From the IMG/VR virus record IMGVR_UViG_3300025125_000007, positions 1 through 29,417 of that record: a DNA stretch of 29,417 nucleotides. One strand, given 5' to 3'. The position numbers and the translations under genes are program-made. Of the stretch, positions 14,240 to 23,200 are shown piece after piece (within the stretch, counting starts at the first letter, position 1; each line of letters begins with the position of its first letter). The DNA is from a virus. The notes below the pieces were generated by a model. That model worked only from the letters and a program-made list of their open reading frames with translations, ran no database searches and was not told where the DNA came from.

Positions 14240-17200
14240 TCCAGCGCATCCGAACTTTCGTAGTCGCGCATCGTCGGCGGTAAATAATATTCAAAGCCAG
14301 CGGGTGACCCCGCCGAGTGCAAAACCCATGTCGCATGGGGTTGACCAAACGTGGCTGTCAAGTGTGTTGGGTTTGCCTGAAGTTGATTATTCGCGCCGTT
14401 CGATAACGGGTCGTTACTCGCCTATGGGTTCTGACCCGCTTCACTACAAGCCGTCGCCTGCTACGCAGCGGTGGCTTCGTGATAACGAGAATAAGAGGGT
14501 TCGGGGCAATGAGTCCATATGGCAGAAACTTGCACCCGCTATGGGGCCATTCAAGTTAGGTTTTAACGCCATACTGAAGGGCAACACTATATCGGCTGTT
14601 GCGGGCCGTTGGTTTTTGGATTCCGTAGTAAATAGTCTCTCTAGTCCACTGGGCGAATTGATCGGTTGGTCAAATAACGGTTTCAAAACGGTGCCAATCG
14701 CGGCAGGGGGGGACATCCTGCCGACACCTGAGGTTTCTCCAACATCAGCAGCGGCAATGTCGGGTCTGTCGGCAGGCCCAAAGCCTATTAATTATATGGA
14801 AAAGTTGAGGGGGATGTACACATGGGGGGAGGTACTGGCTGATTACGACATTTGGCAAAGCAAGGAAGACCTGTGGAAAGCCCAAATAGCGGGCTTTACC
14901 TTGGACATAGGACTTGACCCAGTTACATACATGGGGTTGGTCAACAAGGGTGCTGGGCTGATTGCTAAACTTGTCGCTGGTGGCGGCAAGGGAGCCAAAC
15001 AGGTTACGCGAATGGCGCTGAAGAAGAGTATACGGACTCAGATGGATGATGCGGCTCTTAGTGCTTTTGAGTTGTCGGGTAAGAATCCTTTCGATGAAGA
15101 AGTGTTGAGCAGTATTGTAGATGACATTGTTCGTTATGCAAAGAAGGCACCGTCAACGACGGATGAGATTGCCGAGGCATACAAGCGTGGAGTGTACTTC
15201 CAAGCAGATGATTTGGGATTGGACAATTGGTTGGTCGTTGACTTGGCAAAGGCCGCAGGAGTTACGGGACCAGCCTTTGACGATGCATTCAAATTCATAA
15301 TTAAGGCTGATCTCGCAGATGATATTGCGACGATCATCGCAGCGAGCGGTAAGGGCTTCGTTAAGGGTGCCACAAAGATAACGGATGACGAACTACGTAT
15401 CGCTGCCAAGCATATTGCCGATTCTGGTTTGGATGCCAACTTTCGTGAAGCAGGCCAACAGGGGTACAAGGGGGCATGGTTCAAGGATTTGAAGGAGGCG
15501 GAAGAACTCAGTCTTGCCTTCGGGTTTAAGGTTCCGCTGACGGGACCGACGGGTCGTATCTTGCGGTTGCATAATTTGGATCAGCCGTTGGGGGTAAAGT
15601 TTTGGGCTGAGAATACACGCGCACCGTTTATCGGTACGTGGGTACGGGGTGTTCCACAGGGCGCCCGAAAACTTATTTTTGGAAGGTCGGGCATGGGGGG
15701 TCCGTTGACCCCGTTGGGGTTCCTGCGTCGTGGGGGCCGCTTGGCTGACGTTCGGAAAATAATCCGTGCCGCAGAGAAGGCAGGCGATTACGGAACTGTT
15801 CAAAGTTATCGGGAGGTTCTGCATTCTGCTGGTCGTGGAAACGCCCAAAAGCGTTCCACGGAATTGAACCTTGCACGGTATCGCAAAGAGGTAGAAACTA
15901 CGTTGGGGAAAGACACCCCTGAATGGGCAACGATCAAGGATGACTTGCTTCATGCAGCGGGCGGTGACGAGCAGGCGATACAACGCATCGGTCCTGAGCG
16001 TGCCAAAATTGTTCAGGAGTTTATGGAGTTTGTTCTGAATACGGCGAATGCGAGGGCTGGCCGAAACTTTATTAAGAGAACTGACTGGTATCGTCCGCGT
16101 CAATTGTCGGAAGAAGCCCGCAAGTACATGTTCGACAAGGGAACAGGTTTAGCCCAAGAACATCACATGCACGACTATGCCCTTGCTGGGTTTGAAAAGC
16201 AGCGCAAGTACGTTTCCCATGAACAGTTGCAGGAAATGATTGAGGCTGAAGTCAAGAAGGGTCTTTCACCTGAGGCTGCTCAAAAGGCCGTACGCAAGCG
16301 TGGCGCCCAAGACGAATTTATGGGCGAAAGGCTGATGTCGCCTGAAACCCACCCTGACGGGTTGTCTGTTGAGAATCAGATCAACGAGATTCTGGATCGT
16401 GCAGGCGTTGGCTACGACTTGTTCAGCAACGACTGGGACACGGTGATGGATTCGTACATCAAACTTGTATCCCACCGCACAGGCGAAGTGTATGCGGAGA
16501 CACTGTTAACCAAGTCAGGAATCTTCAAAAGACGGTATGTGAACCTGAAGCATATTCCCGATATTGGTATTTCCAATTCGGTCAAGGTTGTACGCGACGC
16601 CGAAAAGTCGATGGTGAGGGCTGCTGCCCATGCGGAGGATGTGCTTAATCAAGCCGTTAAGCGTGTCGGGTCGAAACTTGCCAGTCAGCAACAGAACGTT
16701 ATTGAACGTGAAGCCATTCTGAAACAGGCAGAGGCAACTTACGAGGCGGCTTTGCGTCGGCACGACGAATTGGTGAAGCCTGCCTTGGCAGCGGACGCTG
16801 AGGTTGGGGCGATTGACGCACGTATCGCAGAGTTGGACGCTGAGATGGCGAAACTGCAACAGCGCCTAGAGGGTGTAGATATTAGCCAGATGGCCGAACT
16901 GGAACAGCGGCGGATTGACATTGTTGCAGAGATGAACAATTTGCTTTCAAAGACTCCCCGCTTTGAGATGCACCTCAATCGTCTGCGAACCTCAACTGCT
17001 GCTGTGCTTGAGATGGAAGACAAGGTTACCAGTATCTATGGTGATGAGGAAACGTTTGAGTTCTTTGCCAAGATATTTGACGATCATAGAAGTTACGATG
17101 AAACGCTGGATGAGTACGTGCAGGTGCGCCTAGATGCACAGAAGGGCTTGGGGGCACCAGAGGGGTCTGGCCCATTCCCCGAATTTGAAGTTGGTCCTGA

Positions 17201-20200
17201 AGACATCCTGTGGGGACCAGACGATACAGCGATTGCTTCGTCAGGCAAGTGGCAAATACGTCATGGCAACAAGGTGTACTCCTCTTTGGAGGTTCATCAG
17301 ATGATGGAACAAACCGACTTGTACATGCAGTCTCTGGACGCTGGTAACGAGGTGGCATTGGGTGAATGGTTGGGGATGGAATTGTTCCTTGACGCTGCTG
17401 GCCCTGATGATGCAGGCGGAATGTTGCGCTCATTGAAGTACAACATAGATCGCATACATAAAGAAATCGAAGAGTCATCTTTAGTTGTTGACGACTTCGT
17501 TGGCCGTTTCGGGAATGAGGCGTTGGGTGGTGGAGAGATTCCTACTCCTGAGGCTGTTGTGCGGGCGAAGGATACGATGGTTGAGATTATCAACGAGTCG
17601 TGGATGTCTGCTCAACAGCGTAGGCATCTGGAAGGGATTGGGGCGACTGACGACACGCACATATGGACTGAGTTGTGGGAGAATCCGAAGTTTACTGCTG
17701 CTGCGGCCACCTATTACAATTCGGTTGGCGACAAGTATGTGGGTAGTTCTATTAAAACGCTTGCGGATATGAACACGTTGCTTGATTCGGCACGCGCCCA
17801 GTTGGGGAAACAGTGGGTAGATGTTTCGGGGACGTTGCAGAGTTACGGGGCGACGGTTTCTGCCATAGGTGAGGGTAAGAAGGGTTTGCTGTATGGCGGT
17901 TTCGGTATTGATGATTACAATTACTTGTCGTCGTTTAAGGGTACGATAGACAACGGGCCTACGTCGTTGAATAATCCGTTCCCGATCAAGGGGTTGGACC
18001 CCGACGATTTGTTCGATCCAGCCAAGATAGAGATACTTGGGAGTAATACACAGGGAGGAGGTGCCACTGCTGATTCTCCGCTTGACGTTGTAGGCGGGTC
18101 GAACAAAGGGTTCAAGTTTAGTTACACGTTTCCCGATGGTACTAAGGGAATTTATTATGCTAAACTTGCCGAAAGCGGCAAGTTTGGGGGTTTGGCAACT
18201 ACGTCCATGACGGGCGGCGACGCTGCGCTTCACCGTATCAGTGGCGAAGTCCTTGCTGATCGCTTGTATCGTGACTTGGATGAGATTGCAGGTGGTACGG
18301 GGGTTGCGGCTCCAACCAGTTGGTACGGTTATCATTCGGGGGCAAAGGCAACTCCTCAGATTCCTGAAGGTTGGTGGAAGATTTCAAACTGGAACGACAA
18401 CTTTGTCCAAGGCTTGAGTCCCTTTAAAGGTGGTGCGAAGATGTCTGACCAGTATCGCATCTTCAACCCTGCTACAAAGAAATACGAAATAGTTCTTAAG
18501 GGGACAGAAGCCCTGCCTGCCGATGCAGTACCTATGGCGGATCTTGCTTCCGACCAACTTGCGGCAGACCTGCTCTTGGCGAACACAGATGTTGTCGGCT
18601 TTGAAGCCGACAACATCGGAATAGACGCCGTTACGGGCAAAGTGTGGCGCATGGATACTGGTGCGTCGTTCCACTACCGCGCCCAAGGATTGCCCAAAGA
18701 CGGCGGTAGGGGGTTTGAGGAGTACGATTGGCGTAAAGTTTACGAACTCTTTGGTGAGGGTGACCAGCGCACGGGAACGTTCTTTCCAGAAAACACCAAG
18801 TATGACGATAATCCAGCGGGCGCCCAAGTGTTCAATGGTGACATACGTAAGTTCATGGACACCAGCGAAGTAGGGTTTACGGGTCAGATGCAACTGCAAC
18901 TTGAACAGATGCTCAAGTTGCGGGGCATCTATGGTGGGTGGGATGGTTTCGTGTTGAAGCATCTTCCTGATCTGCCTCAACCTGAAGTAGACATGTTTGT
19001 TAAATGGTTTGATACCAGACTTCGGGTTATGTCTGACTATTTCCAACTCCCATACCTTGAATCTGAAGACCTGCTGAAGCAAACAGTCGCTAGGAGAGGT
19101 GTACCTGCTGAGGTAATCGAAGAGTTGACGCAGAAGACGTATGGGGCTAATCAGAAAACGTCTGAGTTCATGGGTTATGAATCGTGGCTTAGTCCTGAAG
19201 TGAATGGGTTGTCCGAATCGCAGGCGTTGGAAGAGTTTCCCTTTACTAAAGCCTTTAACGAAGTAACGGGAACCAAATGGCAAAAGAACAAGTTAGCCCG
19301 CGAACGCGATAAGGCTGTCGTAAAGTATATGCAATCGTTGGAAGCAACGGGCGAGTTGAACTACATCATGGAAACCGACGCAGTGTTGAACTCCGTCGGA
19401 CCAACAATATTCTTCAAGGATGCTTGGCGTAGTGGAGGGTTGTACGACACCGCTGCGGTTGCCACCCAACAGCGAGTCTACGATGTTCCTGTATTGCAAC
19501 AAGAAATGGAACACATCTTCGACCTTGGGATTTTTGGCAGAGCCGTCCTTGATGAAGACCAACCAACCGCTGTTACGTGGATTCCTGATCACGAAGCAGG
19601 GGAACCTGCGCATGGTTACTTTCAGATAGTTGGAACAGGGCTTCCTGAAGCAGACGTAGCGAATATGGACGATGCAGTAAAGCAACTATATTCTGAGGCA
19701 TGGGTGCGAGGAAAGGAAGCAGCACTCACGACCATTGGAGAGCCATCTGGCAGGGTCTTCGTATGGGAGATCGACCTTCGTCAAGCCTCGCAAGTAATTG
19801 AAGAAATATCGGGGATACCTACACCCGTGACCCGTGAGACTATGGAAGCGGTGGCTAAGGCTCAAGCCGACTTCGCGGCTGATCCAGCACAAGTGTTGTC
19901 CAAGTTTACAAAGGAGGAACTTACTGAATTTCAAGAGATGGGTACGTCTGCGGAAGAGTTCCTACGGTATGCTGCCCGCCGCGAATTGGGCCTAAGCCTT
20001 GACATACCTCCGTCAACGTCGAAGGAAGCGTGGCAACAGTATTCAGCGTTGAGTCCCACGCAGCGCGGATGGCCGAAGACGGAAGCACGGGTACTTCAGG
20101 TAATGAAAGACATGGTTAGGAACGGTCGCTATGGGCACGACGCTGCGGCACTGTTGGACGCGGGAAGTATGCCGATTGAATACGACCAAATAGATGGTCT

Positions 20201-23200
20201 GTGGAAAGTTACCGTCAGGAATCCGCACACACAGTTCATAGAAGAAGTTGGCCCAACATATTCAACTGCGGAGATTTTAGAATTCTTTGCCGAAAGTTAC
20301 CCCAAAGCCAAGGCTGCCCCTGAGGGTGTCGGCACGTTTGGGGAACAATTCAGTGCAGCACTCAAGGATGTCGATGTCGGCGGCAAGGGAATCAAGTCCC
20401 TTGCGCCAAGTCAGGAATACTCTGCCATTGAAGAAATCATTGAAAGCGCGGCTCCTCCGTGGGGTACAGATACGGGCAATTACGGAGTAGTTATCGTTGG
20501 TGGTACTACCGAAAATCGAACTGTCAGGTTGCGGATGCCTTCTGATGATCCTAAGACGGGTGAACCGTTCGGCGGCAACCGTTGGACGTTCTCCAAGGGT
20601 GCCGCCGAAACAGGTGAAGACCCAGCGCAGACAGCGATTCGTGAAACGTGGGAGGAAACGGGGCTGGATGTGGAGATCGTCGGGTACCTTCCTGAAATGC
20701 CCGCAGGGTCTACAACGCATACACATTTCTTTATCGGGCGTGTCAAGCAGGGGTACGCATCAAAGCCGATAACGGGGAGTGCAGAGTTTGCGGATAACAT
20801 TTTGAGACTCAACCACTTTAGCGAGTACGAAAATTGGTGGAATCCTGCGTTGGGTCACGGAGTACCGTCAACAGGATGGGTTGACCAAATTGCTCCCAAC
20901 GCGGTGGCGATGCCTCAGATTGGGTCTATGGCTCAGGGCCGCAAGTTCGGACATCGTGTTCAGGTGAATTTGGGGGAATTGGGGGGGGAGGCTACCAAGA
21001 TTTATGGGATTCCGCCTCATCTTCGTACGGCTCTTGCCGATATAGAGGTTCAACGCGGTTTGCATGATCCGTTTTCACCATCCGACTTTGGTCCGCCAGC
21101 AGGTTCAGGTGGGTTAACTGCGCCACAACCAATGAGGGATTTGGCAAAAGCGGAGAAAGATTTGTTTGCGGCCTACGACTGGTCGGAGAGTGCGATTACC
21201 AGCGCTGGCGAGCGGGACCAGTTGGGTAGACAGGGGATGGGGGGATGGGCGAAGAACGATATGAAGTTCGACATGTTGGAAAAGGTACACGATTCTGGTG
21301 ATCCTGTGTGGGAAGAAATCCTTATCGGTTTGCGGAAGCAGGGCGGCGACACCGCCGCTGAACGTCAGTATCCTTTGAAACGGAACAATTTGGTTGCTGC
21401 CACGTTTGATGCTGTGGCCGCTCTGCGTCGGCGTAACATTCCTACGTTTAACGCTATGGGTTGGCGCGATCAGGTCACCTATCTAGGTTTTGTCGGAGGC
21501 TCAAACATAAAAGGCAGTCATGGTGTCGGAAGGTACCATTACACTGGGCGTGGAGAAATGACCGTGCGCCTGAAAGGTATGGGAACGAAAGATGGAAAGG
21601 CTCGTCCTCCAGCGGGCAAACTCAGGAGCAGCAATGGCCCTGAGGGTCCAGCATCCTCGATGGGTCAAAGAATCATATACGATTGGATGGAGGCATTGCA
21701 TACGTTTGCACTTGCCCCTAAGAAAGACATTGAGCATTCAATAGCAGAGTATTTGGCGTTTGTCAGCCATCGCAATGGGGAACAGTCAATAACTTATTGG
21801 CTGAATCGGATGGCAATTGAACAGGGCACCCTTATGCGCAACGTTGTGGGCAGTAATCAACATTCACTGTGGGAAACCTTGGTTCGTAGCGCCTCATCGG
21901 ACATGGACCTAGGTATGGCTGCGAGTCTCCACGGCACCAGCGGTGGAGCGACTTTGTTGGGGGCATCTCATAAGTTTGCAAGGGGAGTGTTATCAGACGT
22001 TGGCGTCCAGTCTGGCTACGGCATTGGTATGGGGGCAAAATCAGAGTCGTACAAGTTGGCCCGTTTCTACGAGATTTACAAACGGGCACTTAGCGCCGAT
22101 GGCCGTGTGGCAGTTGCTTGGCCGAACACGGAGCCACCCGCACTGATAATGATAAATAGTCCTCAGTATCGACAGGGTGGCACGGCACCGACGGGGATAC
22201 CATATGCGGGTACTTCAGTTGGCGGCTACGGCGGCGGCGGTGGTTCGATAAACTGGATGTTGATAAACCCACGGGCTATTCAACCTGATCCTATTCCCAT
22301 GATGACTACAACGTCAGGTCCGAACAAATTTGACCTTGGCCCAACTTTGCGACCTGAGGCAACAGAGTTGGGCCGTTTCCAGCGGGCAGGTATGACAAGG
22401 GGAAACGACCCAACAGGGCAGGGACAGAGAGATTTGGCGGGTGTGTCAAACACTGAGAAATTACTTGCCGAATACGAAGGCTTCGTTGGCAGCATGGCTA
22501 TCCCTCCCAAAGATGTAGAACGGTCAATGGACCTTTTGGAAGAAATGAACGTTGCTAAAGTTGCGAATTTAAGCGACCGCTTTGGGGCTGTCCAGACGCA
22601 GCAAGTAATGCAGCAACGTGTAGATGATTTCGCTGACGAGTTGGCGGAGAAGGTAGCGGTGTGGAAGGGCGCGAAAGAGGCATCGACCGATGAGGTAATC
22701 GCGTTCAATGATTTGAACCATCGGGTTGCTGCCGCCAAGGAGGGGATAGATGCGTTTGAACGAATGAAGCAAGCAAACATTACGGAGGCGACAGCGGAAG
22801 AGTTGCGGGACACGTTTAGAAGCATCGAAATGTCGCTTGCGATATTGACAGACGCTGACCTACAGGTTTTGGACAGTGTGGGGCAAGATGCGATAAACAG
22901 TGTACGCGGCAAGTATGCGCGTTGGATCGAAGGCGAAGGTGTACCCGTACAACTACTGGACCCTGCTACGGGGCAACCCGACATAGGTTCTCTGTATCCA
23001 AGCACTGCGGCTCAAAAACTGGTAGATACTGAACCGTTGAACGGAGAAAACTTCTGGTTCCCATTGAAAGCATTCCAAGACCGTGAAGAAATCCTAGACG
23101 AACTCCTGATCTCAGGGTACAAACCGTTCGGCAACATCGCGCAAGCACCTAAGGAAATGGTTGAAGCCATGACGGCGATCACCAGATTCCGTACAGCAGG

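Noticed and set aside
22200-22260. Gly-rich GGYGGGGG segment as an ADP-ribosyltransferase active site
   Set aside because: I could not find an ordered R, S-T-S and E-x-E set around it, so no ADP-ribosyltransferase call is made.
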